From Pseudopedobacter alpinus (lineage in GTDB: Bacteria; Bacteroidota; Bacteroidia; Sphingobacteriales; Sphingobacteriaceae), in contig NZ_JBHULV010000028.1 of the NCBI RefSeq assembly GCF_042684645.1, positions 175,246 through 239,245 of the forward strand: 64,000 bases of DNA. The letters are read 5' to 3'. Shown here piece by piece: positions 1-11,460 of this stretch (within the stretch, counting starts at the first letter, position 1; each line of letters begins with the position of its first letter). Under the pieces are notes generated by a model. The model did no database searches. It saw nothing but the letters and a program-made list of their open reading frames with translations, and was not told where the DNA came from. Both the position numbers and the translations under genes were made by a program.

Positions 1-3000
1 TCACAACAAAGAAACATTATCGTTAAAAATATCATTCGTTGTTGTAAATATCAGTTTTGCAAAGAACGAAAGCAAATCACAACTGGGCTTGCATTTATTG
101 ATTGCCTTAAAGTGTTGTTGTAAATATCAGTTTTGCAAAGAACGAAAGCAAATCACAACGGAGCGTTCAAAAAGACCTTGCAAGAGAATGTTGTTGTAAA
201 TATCAGTTTTGCAAAGAACGAAAGCAAATCACAACTTATTTTATCTCCGTAAAGCTTATCAATCTGTTGTTGTAAATATCAGTTTTGCAAAGAACGAAAG
301 CAAATCACAACGATACAACAAAACTATATAGAAATAAAAACGTTGTTGTAAATATCAGTTTTGCAAAGAACGAAAGCAAATCACAACACTAATTGTTTCC
401 TAATGGATTTAAAAAAGGTTGTTGTAAATATCAGTTTTGCAAAGAACGAAAGCAAATCACAACCAGAAAGTTTCATAAAATTATTTTCAATTAGTTGTTG
501 TAAATATCAGTTTTGCAAAGAACGAAAGCAAATCACAACGAATAGCTCTACTCTCAAATATGAGTTTAAGTTGTTGTAAATATCAGTTTTGCAAAGAACG
601 AAAGCAAATCACAACATTTTATCTTAATTTAAAGTTTTGTATTTGTTGTTGTAAATATCAGTTTTGCAAAGAACGAAAGCAAATCACAACGAGAAACAGG
701 TTGTGCAACCACAGAAACCAAGTTGTTGTAAATATCAGTTTTGCAAAGAACGAAAGCAAATCACAACTGTTTCGGTATTGTTCCATAAAACCCAATAGTT
801 GTTGTAAATATCAGTTTTGCAAAGAACGAAAGCAAATCACAACATATTTACATGGCTGATTTTATTCATAAATGTTGTTGTAAATATCAGTTTTGCAAAG
901 AACGAAAGCAAATCACAACGTAATTACGCTTTGCTCTTTTACATTAATCGTTGTTGTAAATATCAGTTTTGCAAAGAACGAAAGCAAATCACAACAACTT
1001 CTGCTCACATTTGTTCTGGAAACTTGTTGTTGTAAATATCAGTTTTGCAAAGAACGAAAGCAAATCACAACTAGGTTTGGGGCTTAACAAAATCTTATTT
1101 AGTTGTTGTAAATATCAGTTTTGCAAAGAACGAAAGCAAATCACAACGGATATTACTGGCTCTATCAACGTTAACCCGTTGTTGTAAATATCAGTTTTGC
1201 AAAGAACGAAAGCAAATCACAACAGAAATGCGCATTACCTCACACATTAGAGAGTTGTTGTAAATATCAGTTTTGCAAAGAACGAAAGCAAATCACAACA
1301 AGTTTGCAGCAGCTGCATCAGGTAAATAAGTTGTTGTAAATATCAGTTTTGCAAAGAACGAAAGCAAATCACAACTTATATTTACCTTTGGTTTATGTTT
1401 ATATGTTGTTGTAAATATCAGTTTTGCAAAGAACGAAAGCAAATCACAACTGGTTTCGGTCTGCTTACTAAAACTCTATTGTTGTTGTAAATATCAGTTT
1501 TGCAAAGAACGAAAGCAAATCACAACCAATTTATAGCAATATCAAAAAACAAACATGTTGTTGTAAATATCAGTTTTGCAAAGAACGAAAGCAAATCACA
1601 ACCCGTTATTGTAATTTGCTTTTCGAGTATTCGTTGTTGTAAATATCAGTTTTGCAAAGAACGAAAGCAAATCACAACGGCTCCAAACAAGTACCTTCAT
1701 CACCTACTGTTGTTGTAAATATCAGTTTTGCAAAGAACGAAAGCAAATCACAACATCAACTGATATTTTCCAATTCGTATTTGTGTTGTTGTAAATATCA
1801 GTTTTGCAAAGAACGAAAGCAAATCACAACAATCTCCAGCATCTTTATGCACTGCAGTTTGTTGTTGTAAATATCAGTTTTGCAAAGAACGAAAGCAAAT
1901 CACAACTAATGACTGGCCAGAGTATGACGGGAAAGAGTTGTTGTAAATATCAGTTTTGCAAAGAACGAAAGCAAATCACAACTAGAATGATTGAGAGTAA
2001 ATAATACGAGGCGTTGTTGTAAATATCAGTTTTGCAAAGAACGAAAGCAAATCACAACAATGTACCGTATAAATAAACAATATCATTTGTTGTTGTAAAT
2101 ATCAGTTTTGCAAAGAACGAAAGCAAATCACAACAATTTGCCATCTACAGTATTAAGCAATCTTGTTGTTGTAAATATCAGTTTTGCAAAGAACGAAAGC
2201 AAATCACAACAAAGGCTTAACCAACGAGGAAGCTTTAACTGTTGTTGTAAATATCAGTTTTGCAAAGAACGAAAGCAAATCACAACAAAAATCCAATCAT
2301 ATAATTCAATTGGTTGTTGTTGTAAATATCAGTTTTGCAAAGAACGAAAGCAAATCACAACACAAACGAATACGTGGCTTGCGCTTTCCGTGTTGTTGTA
2401 AATATCAGTTTTGCAAAGAACGAAAGCAAATCACAACTTACTAACGTGAGTATAAATTGTGGTAGTTGTTGTTGTAAATATCAGTTTTGCAAAGAACGAA
2501 AGCAAATCACAACGGTGTTTTTTCGTGTAAAGTTACTTTACACGTTGTTGTAAATATCAGTTTTGCAAAGAACGAAAGCAAATCACAACTGGAAAGTGCT
2601 TCCTGTTGTTTCGGCTTTTGTTGTTGTAAATATCAGTTTTGCAAAGAACGAAAGCAAATCACAACTGAAGTAAAAGGATTACAAAGCGACAAAGTGTTGT
2701 TGTAAATATCAGTTTTGCAAAGAACGAAAGCAAATCACAACGGTTTACCGAAGACCCAGTTACCTCACGAGGTTGTTGTAAATATCAGTTTTGCAAAGAA
2801 CGAAAGCAAATCACAACCAAGTTTTATTCTCGAAGAAATAAGGCTTCGTTGTTGTAAATATCAGTTTTGCAAAGAACGAAAGCAAATCACAACTATCCGC
2901 TAACATCATTTTTTAGCGCTTTGGTTGTTGTAAATATCAGTTTTGCAAAGAACGAAAGCAAATCACAACAGCAAGGCTACCTGACCGCTTCGTAATGAAG

Positions 3001-6000
3001 TTGTTGTAAATATCAGTTTTGCAAAGAACGAAAGCAAATCACAACAGACAAAGCCATTGGTAGTGGTAAAGAGTTGTTGTTGTAAATATCAGTTTTGCAA
3101 AGAACGAAAGCAAATCACAACAAAGCGGAAGTTTTACAAGCCTTCAAAATGTTGTTGTAAATATCAGTTTTGCAAAGAACGAAAGCAAATCACAACATGC
3201 GGAATGGCAAACTTTACAAGGCTTCCGTTGTTGTAAATATCAGTTTTGCAAAGAACGAAAGCAAATCACAACATATTACAGATGCGACTTTACATGGTGT
3301 AAGTTGTTGTAAATATCAGTTTTGCAAAGAACGAAAGCAAATCACAACGAATTGATGTATAAATGGTTTTGCCCTGAGGTTGTTGTAAATATCAGTTTTG
3401 CAAAGAACGAAAGCAAATCACAACAGGGAGATAGCGATGTATTATTAAATGATAGTTGTTGTAAATATCAGTTTTGCAAAGAACGAAAGCAAATCACAAC
3501 TCCGGTGTATTATCTGCTCAATCCTCAACTGTTGTTGTAAATATCAGTTTTGCAAAGAACGAAAGCAAATCACAACTCTGGAGTAATATTTAAACCAAAT
3601 ACAGCTGTTGTTGTAAATATCAGTTTTGCAAAGAACGAAAGCAAATCACAACTATTTAGGAAAATTCTTTTTAAATACGCTCGTTGTTGTAAATATCAGT
3701 TTTGCAAAGAACGAAAGCAAATCACAACACACTTGAAGCTCTTATTGATTTGCATCAAGTTGTTGTAAATATCAGTTTTGCAAAGAACGAAAGCAAATCA
3801 CAACAACACAAGAACAATATGCCTATACTAATCCGTTGTTGTAAATATCAGTTTTGCAAAGAACGAAAGCAAATCACAACTATTGTCCGCTAGTGATTTT
3901 CCTTGGATCGGTTGTTGTAAATATCAGTTTTGCAAAGAACGAAAGCAAATCACAACATGTTTTTGTGTTTTAAATTAGCAACTAAAGTTGTTGTAAATAT
4001 CAGTTTTGCAAAGAACGAAAGCAAATCACAACCTTATGATGCGAATGTATTTTGAGTTAAGAGTTGTTGTAAATATCAGTTTTGCAAAGAACGAAAGCAA
4101 ATCACAACGGTAACCATGATATAACTTAACATTATATCGTTGTTGTAAATATCAGTTTTGCAAAGAACGAAAGCAAATCACAACAAACTAGATGTGTCAG
4201 GCGGAACTATGTTTGTTGTTGTAAATATCAGTTTTGCAAAGAACGAAAGCAAATCACAACTTTAATCGAACATAACCTGTGACTGTTACCGTTGTTGTAA
4301 ATATCAGTTTTGCAAAGAACGAAAGCAAATCACAACACTAAAGAATGGGTAATGACTAGATTTAAGTTGTTGTAAATATCAGTTTTGCAAAGAACGAAAG
4401 CAAATCACAACTAATTTAAAAAGGCTCACTAAGCCACCGATGTTGTTGTAAATATCAGTTTTGCAAAGAACGAAAGCAAATCACAACGGAATGGCGATGT
4501 TTTAAACGACCACTTATGTTGTTGTAAATATCAGTTTTGCAAAGAACGAAAGCAAATCACAACTATTTGACCCTGTTCGACCCGTAGCGTATGGTTGTTG
4601 TAAATATCAGTTTTGCAAAGAACGAAAGCAAATCACAACTCTTTTAATATGCTTAAGGTTTATAAAAATGTTGTTGTAAATATCAGTTTTGCAAAGAACG
4701 AAAGCAAATCACAACGATGTACTATTGTATTTTGACACTACTACTGTTGTTGTAAATATCAGTTTTGCAAAGAACGAAAGCAAATCACAACAAGAAAGAT
4801 GCAGAAATGCTGGAAGGCTTTGTTGTTGTAAATATCAGTTTTGCAAAGAACGAAAGCAAATCACAACTTAAGACAGTCATCGGATTGCGGTTGGGTTGTT
4901 GTTGTAAATATCAGTTTTGCAAAGAACGAAAGCAAATCACAACACTATTCAGGCGGAACAACAACCATAAAAGGTTGTTGTAAATATCAGTTTTGCAAAG
5001 AACGAAAGCAAATCACAACGAATGTTAGGTAATGGCTGGACAGTTGATAGTTGTTGTAAATATCAGTTTTGCAAAGAACGAAAGCAAATCACAACTATAA
5101 GGAAAAATATCATAGGTTTGGTTGTGTTGTTGTAAATATCAGTTTTGCAAAGAACGAAAGCAAATCACAACTGCAAGGCTAAGACTGCTCCAGCTCACGT
5201 AGTTGTTGTAAATATCAGTTTTGCAAAGAACGAAAGCAAATCACAACTTACAATACCTGTATTCTTCTGAACTTAAGTTGTTGTAAATATCAGTTTTGCA
5301 AAGAACGAAAGCAAATCACAACCTGTCGCTAGACCTATTGACAAATAAATTAGTTGTTGTAAATATCAGTTTTGCAAAGAACGAAAGCAAATCACAACTT
5401 GTTCTAATGTCAACACTCTTTCTCTCGAGTTGTTGTAAATATCAGTTTTGCAAAGAACGAAAGCAAATCACAACAGTTGGCTTAGGTTTTGTTTTTGATT
5501 CTAAGTTGTTGTAAATATCAGTTTTGCAAAGAACGAAAGCAAATCACAACAATGATGAATAACGCAGAAAACCCCCAATTGTTGTTGTAAATATCAGTTT
5601 TGCAAAGAACGAAAGCAAATCACAACTTGGCATTGCTTTTGAGCTATTGTGCTGATGTTGTTGTAAATATCAGTTTTGCAAAGAACGAAAGCAAATCACA
5701 ACACTTTATGACGAAATTCATCCAATTTTGTAGTTGTTGTAAATATCAGTTTTGCAAAGAACGAAAGCAAATCACAACGATGTTGATTGCTCGCAAGAAG
5801 TAAACGATGTTGTTGTAAATATCAGTTTTGCAAAGAACGAAAGCAAATCACAACTAAAAACTTTATAATACCTGCAAATTGCCTGTTGTTGTAAATATCA
5901 GTTTTGCAAAGAACGAAAGCAAATCACAACATAAGCTGCTGAACCTAAACCTAACCAACTGTTGTTGTAAATATCAGTTTTGCAAAGAACGAAAGCAAAT

Positions 6001-9000
6001 CACAACACCACCATCGCAACCGTTAGACCTACTAACGTTGTTGTAAATATCAGTTTTGCAAAGAACGAAAGCAAATCACAACTGCAAAATATTGCAACAT
6101 TTATTTTAATTTGTTGTTGTAAATATCAGTTTTGCAAAGAACGAAAGCAAATCACAACGAATGTTAGGTAATGGCTGGACAGTTGATAGTTGTTGTAAAT
6201 ATCAGTTTTGCAAAGAACGAAAGCAAATCACAACGGGTTGGCGAGGGTATTGTTTTTACTTGCGTTGTTGTAAATATCAGTTTTGCAAAGAACGAAAGCA
6301 AATCACAACTATCCGCTAACATCATTTTTTAGCGCTTTGGTTGTTGTAAATATCAGTTTTGCAAAGAACGAAAGCAAATCACAACAAGAGCAGGTGACAG
6401 AGTGAGAAACTTCTTGTTGTTGTAAATATCAGTTTTGCAAAGAACGAAAGCAAATCACAACAAGTGTTATGAATTTATCCTTTACGAATTCGTTGTTGTA
6501 AATATCAGTTTTGCAAAGAACGAAAGCAAATCACAACACTTAACATTATATCTATCATTTCTTTAGCGTTGTTGTAAATATCAGTTTTGCAAAGAACGAA
6601 AGCAAATCACAACACACAACACCAGCAAGAATTTACGGGTTTGGTTGTTGTAAATATCAGTTTTGCAAAGAACGAAAGCAAATCACAACAAGTTATCTCT
6701 GAATATGGGAGACCTTGTTGTTGTTGTAAATATCAGTTTTGCAAAGAACGAAAGCAAATCACAACTGGGTAATTATGTGCCTACTGCTGGGGTTGGTTGT
6801 TGTAAATATCAGTTTTGCAAAGAACGAAAGCAAATCACAACAATTGAATTAAACCCTTAACCGATGGCAGCGTTGTTGTAAATATCAGTTTTGCAAAGAA
6901 CGAAAGCAAATCACAACAGACTATGAGCATTTTCACATCAGTAAAAAGTTGTTGTAAATATCAGTTTTGCAAAGAACGAAAGCAAATCACAACTAATGGG
7001 CTTCAATATCGTTTCTGATCGGGTTGTTGTAAATATCAGTTTTGCAAAGAACGAAAGCAAATCACAACAAACGACATTGAAAGAATTGACTGTATTTTGT
7101 TGTTGTAAATATCAGTTTTGCAAAGAACGAAAGCAAATCACAACAACGGGGTTATTACTAACAAAGAGGGTAAAGTTGTTGTAAATATCAGTTTTGCAAA
7201 GAACGAAAGCAAATCACAACTTACAATACCTGTATTCTTCTGAACTTAATGTTGTTGTAAATATCAGTTTTGCAAAGAACGAAAGCAAATCACAACTCCT
7301 AAGAAGTATGTACACATTACGTTAGAGTTGTTGTAAATATCAGTTTTGCAAAGAACGAAAGCAAATCACAACAATTGCCGTTGTGCTGTTGCTTTTGTTC
7401 CGTTGTTGTAAATATCAGTTTTGCAAAGAACGAAAGCAAATCACAACTGAACTACCTCCAGAACCACCACCAATTGGTTGTTGTAAATATCAGTTTTGCA
7501 AAGAACGAAAGCAAATCACAACAATTTAATTAATACTAATAAAAAAGGTATCGTTGTTGTAAATATCAGTTTTGCAAAGAACGAAAGCAAATCACAACAT
7601 TGGTAATTCATCAAATATTCAAGTTAAAGTTGTTGTAAATATCAGTTTTGCAAAGAACGAAAGCAAATCACAACAAACTTTACCGTGTTGGTAGTTTTTA
7701 TCAGTTGTTGTAAATATCAGTTTTGCAAAGAACGAAAGCAAATCACAACCATTCCTTTGTTGCTCATTTTTCGTGCTTTGTTGTTGTAAATATCAGTTTT
7801 GCAAAGAACGAAAGCAAATCACAACCCATTAGCCTTGTGCCTGATGATAGCGATGGTTGTTGTAAATATCAGTTTTGCAAAGAACGAAAGCAAATCACAA
7901 CTCTGAACAAAAAACGGAAACAGAGATTTCAGTTGTTGTAAATATCAGTTTTGCAAAGAACGAAAGCAAATCACAACTTGAAAATAAATACGCTCAACAG
8001 ATCTGTAGTTGTTGTAAATATCAGTTTTGCAAAGAACGAAAGCAAATCACAACGAATCTTCGCTTGGTACTGTTGTGTGTAGGGTTGTTGTAAATATCAG
8101 TTTTGCAAAGAACGAAAGCAAATCACAACACAAGATTAGCAGAACCTATCGGTTTTAAAGTTGTTGTAAATATCAGTTTTGCAAAGAACGAAAGCAAATC
8201 ACAACCAATTTAACTAAGTACCAAATTTATTAATAGTTGTTGTAAATATCAGTTTTGCAAAGAACGAAAGCAAATCACAACTGATATGCCACGTTCAAAA
8301 AATTTCATCTTGTTGTTGTAAATATCAGTTTTGCAAAGAACGAAAGCAAATCACAACGCTAAGCAGGGCGAAATTATATTTGAGAAGTTGTTGTAAATAT
8401 CAGTTTTGCAAAGAACGAAAGCAAATCACAACTGCGATTAAATGTAACCGCAACTGGATTAGGTTGTTGTAAATATCAGTTTTGCAAAGAACGAAAGCAA
8501 ATCACAACTGCGATTAAATGTAACCGCAACTGGATTAGGTTGTTGTAAATATCAGTTTTGCAAAGAACGAAAGCAAATCACAACTGCAAACAAAAAAAGA
8601 AACCCTTACAATAGTTGTTGTAAATATCAGTTTTGCAAAGAACGAAAGCAAATCACAACAGCGAAGAGGATAGGGAAATACTATGGGGAGTTGTTGTAAA
8701 TATCAGTTTTGCAAAGAACGAAAGCAAATCACAACTTTATAATAATAGCGGTTGTATGTACTTGTGTTGTTGTAAATATCAGTTTTGCAAAGAACGAAAG
8801 CAAATCACAACTGCTGGTGATGGGTATTTTAATACCAGCGTGTTGTTGTAAATATCAGTTTTGCAAAGAACGAAAGCAAATCACAACATAAAATACAGGA
8901 CGTTTTTACTAATGATTGTTGTTGTAAATATCAGTTTTGCAAAGAACGAAAGCAAATCACAACTATTACAGATGCGACCTCACACGATGTAATGTTGTTG

Positions 9001-10481
9001 TAAATATCAGTTTTGCAAAGAACGAAAGCAAATCACAACACATCCCCGCTTACTATATAATGCTGCTCTGTTGTTGTAAATATCAGTTTTGCAAAGAACG
9101 AAAGCAAATCACAACTCGGTGTGTTTCATTTTTTAGGTGAGTTTGGTTGTTGTAAATATCAGTTTTGCAAAGAACGAAAGCAAATCACAACTATTTGACC
9201 CTGTTCGACCCGTAGCGTATGGTTGTTGTAAATATCAGTTTTGCAAAGAACGAAAGCAAATCACAACAGACGGGGCGTCCGGCAAAATAGAAGATAATGT
9301 TGTTGTAAATATCAGTTTTGCAAAGAACGAAAGCAAATCACAACTAATTTGAAACGATTATGCTTTTTGTTGATGTTGTTGTAAATATCAGTTTTGCAAA
9401 GAACGAAAGCAAATCACAACTTAGCAAAAGAGCAAACAGTTAGAAATATGTTGTTGTAAATATCAGTTTTGCAAAGAACGAAAGCAAATCACAACTTTAT
9501 AATAATAGCGGTTGTATGTACTTGTGTTGTTGTAAATATCAGTTTTGCAAAGAACGAAAGCAAATCACAACTTATGATAGATTGAACTTGGATAACTAAG
9601 AGTTGTTGTAAATATCAGTTTTGCAAAGAACGAAAGCAAATCACAACTGTTTATTTGCAATGCCATTCTCAGTAAGTGTTGTTGTAAATATCAGTTTTGC
9701 AAAGAACGAAAGCAAATCACAACAAGGTGAGAAATATTTCTTGTATATTAAAAGTTGTTGTAAATATCAGTTTTGCAAAGAACGAAAGCAAATCACAACC
9801 GTATTATGTCAGATAAATTAAGAGAACATGTTGTTGTAAATATCAGTTTTGCAAAGAACGAAAGCAAATCACAACTGAATTTTCTAAGTATAAAAAAATG
9901 CAATGGTTGTTGTAAATATCAGTTTTGCAAAGAACGAAAGCAAATCACAACACAGAAGAAATACTATATGGTGGTGCTGCTGTTGTTGTAAATATCAGTT
10001 TTGCAAAGAACGAAAGCAAATCACAACTGATGCTCCTACGTTTACCGCATCTAAGCGTTGTTGTAAATATCAGTTTTGCAAAGAACGAAAGCAAATCACA
10101 ACCCTAAATCAACCCAATGTTCACCAGCATTTGTTGTTGTAAATATCAGTTTTGCAAAGAACGAAAGCAAATCACAACTTGCATCCTATTCTTCTATAAA
10201 TTCAACATGTTGTTGTAAATATCAGTTTTGCAAAGAACGAAAGCAAATCACAACGAAAACTTACACAAAGAAATAAATTCTTCTGTTGTTGTAAATATCA
10301 GTTTTGCAAAGAACGAAAGCAAATCACAACGTAAAAATTCCCAATCTTTACTTTTTATTGTTGTTGTAAATATCAGTTTTGCAAAGAACGAAAGCAAATC
10401 ACAACTTTACCATGGCGTAAGTGAGCATACCAAAGGTTGTTGTAAATATCAGTTTTGCAAAGAACGAAAGCAAATCACAAC
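1..10481. CRISPR. Large CRISPR array, probable type II-C, left end outside window
   Basis: The repeat is 46 bp, begins GTTGTTGTAAATATCAG and ends GCAAATCACAAC. Complete copies run from 38-83 to 10436-10481. Stepping through checkpoints gives 137 intervals of 75-76 bp, so 138 complete repeats, and positions 1-7 are the tail of one more. Spacers are 29-30 bp. Every repeat I read here is identical. The reverse complement begins GTTGTGATTTGCTTTC, which resembles the start of Bacteroidota type II-C repeats, and 46-47 bp repeats are typical of that subtype. Repeats decay only at the right end, so I infer the leader and any cas9-cas1-cas2 lie left of position 1. Transcription direction cannot be settled from sequence. 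Short reading frames across the array are repeat translations, not genes. Confidence 0.97.
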
Positions 10482-11293
10482 TTGGGAACCTGTTGCCCAT
10501 TACATCGAAAACTTGTTGTAAATATCAGTTTTGCAAAGAACGAAATGGAGCTTGCGGAATTCTTGAATGCCTTTAAAAATCATTAAACAATAATGAAAAA
10601 AGCAAATCACAACCAAAGTATTGTAATTAACAGAATAAACCAACTTGTTGTAAATATCAGTTTTGCAAAGAACGAAAGCAAATCACAACTGGAGGAGTAC
10701 AACAGCAGCGGGAACATTAGTTGTTGTAAATATCAGTTTTGCAAAGAACGAAATGGAGCTTGCGGAATTCTTGAATGCCTTTAAAAATCATTAAACAATA
10801 ATGAAAAAAGCAAATCACAACTTTTGCCGGGTCTATGTATGTTGTGAAATCGTTGTTGTAAATATCAGTTTTGCAAAGAACGAAAGCAAATCACAACAAT
10901 ATTGGCAAAAGGAAGGATGGCACATTGTTGTTGTAAATATCAGTTTTGCAAATAACGAAATGGAGCTTGTGAAATTCTTGAAAGCCCCTAAAAAACAATA
11001 GAAATCTTGAAAACAGCAAATCACCATATCAAGCTTCGACTCCGCTCCTGCCTGACAAATTGTTGTAAATATCTGTTTTTTAAAAAATATAATGGAGCTT
11101 GCGGAATTCTTGCATGCCTTTAAAAATCATTAAACAATAATGAAAAAAGCAAATCACAACATCAAGCTTCGACTCCGCTCCTGCCTGACAAATTGTTGTA
11201 AATATCAGTTTTTTAAAAAATATAATGGAGCTTGCGGAATTCTTGAATGCCTTTAAAAATCATTAAACAATAATGAAAAAAGCAAATCACAAC
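10482..11293. CRISPR. Atypical right end of the array with insert-bearing repeats
   Basis: Seven repeats continue the array with 29-32 bp spacers. Two are ordinary (10644-10689 and 10852-10897). Five are composites of about 102 bp, each split after the GAACGAAA block by a ~56-bp insert and resuming at GCAAATCACAAC: 10512-10613, 10720-10821, 10927-11027, 11059-11160 and 11192-11293. The inserts of the first, second and fifth are identical, the fourth differs by one base and the third is divergent. In the fourth and fifth the 5' half of the repeat has itself changed at about seven positions. The last two units (about 11028-11160 and 11161-11293) share the same spacer and form a tandem duplication. 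This looks like the old trailer end, but the conservation of the insert is not what simple decay predicts. Confidence 0.85.
10546..10601. repeat. 56-bp insert inside CRISPR repeat (first of five copies)
   Basis: The insert begins TGGAGCTTGCGG and ends TAATGAAAAAA. Other copies are at 10754-10809, 10961-11015 (diverged), 11093-11148 and 11226-11281. It contains two small potential hairpins: GGAATTC...GAATGCC with one mismatch (10556-10571) and CATTA-AACAA-TAATG (10581-10595). GAAA occurs just before the insert and again near its right end, loosely like a short target duplication. The A that ends the repeat half plus the first two bases make an ATG that opens a 13-codon frame. I do not recognise it as a known mobile element or tracrRNA. 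Confidence 0.75.
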
Positions 11294-11460
11294 TTCCTAC
11301 GGAGCCATTAATAAGTTCATTCACTCCTTCAACTAAAGGACTACTATAGGACGACTAAGAGATAAACGTAGGATGAAGATAGCAGGTTGAACAGAAATTA
11401 GAACCACATCTCTAACTTATTGTATAATAAATTTGAGATCAATATTTAAACTTCCTGATA

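Noticed and set aside
3122..3226. Adjacent spacers at 3122-3150 and 3197-3226 as variants of one target
   Set aside because: They share GCGGAA and a TTTACAAG-CTTC string, but with a 7-base gap difference and several mismatches. That is too weak to separate from chance.
361..10521. Many 60-99 residue reading frames sharing VVVNISFAKNESKSQ or CCKYQFCKERKQITT
   Set aside because: They are translations of the CRISPR repeat in two frames and end at random in spacers. The identity follows the DNA repeat, not codon positions.
10512..11293. Composite repeats as tracrRNA genes
   Set aside because: The part of the repeat that should pair with the base of the crRNA lies after the insert, not before a tail, and no T-run terminator follows. 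Transcription data could still change this.
1..11293. Adjacent cas genes or tracrRNA in the window
   Set aside because: No reading frame beside the array encodes a Cas protein. The first gene to the right is a lipid hydroxylase, and no convincing anti-repeat with terminator was found.
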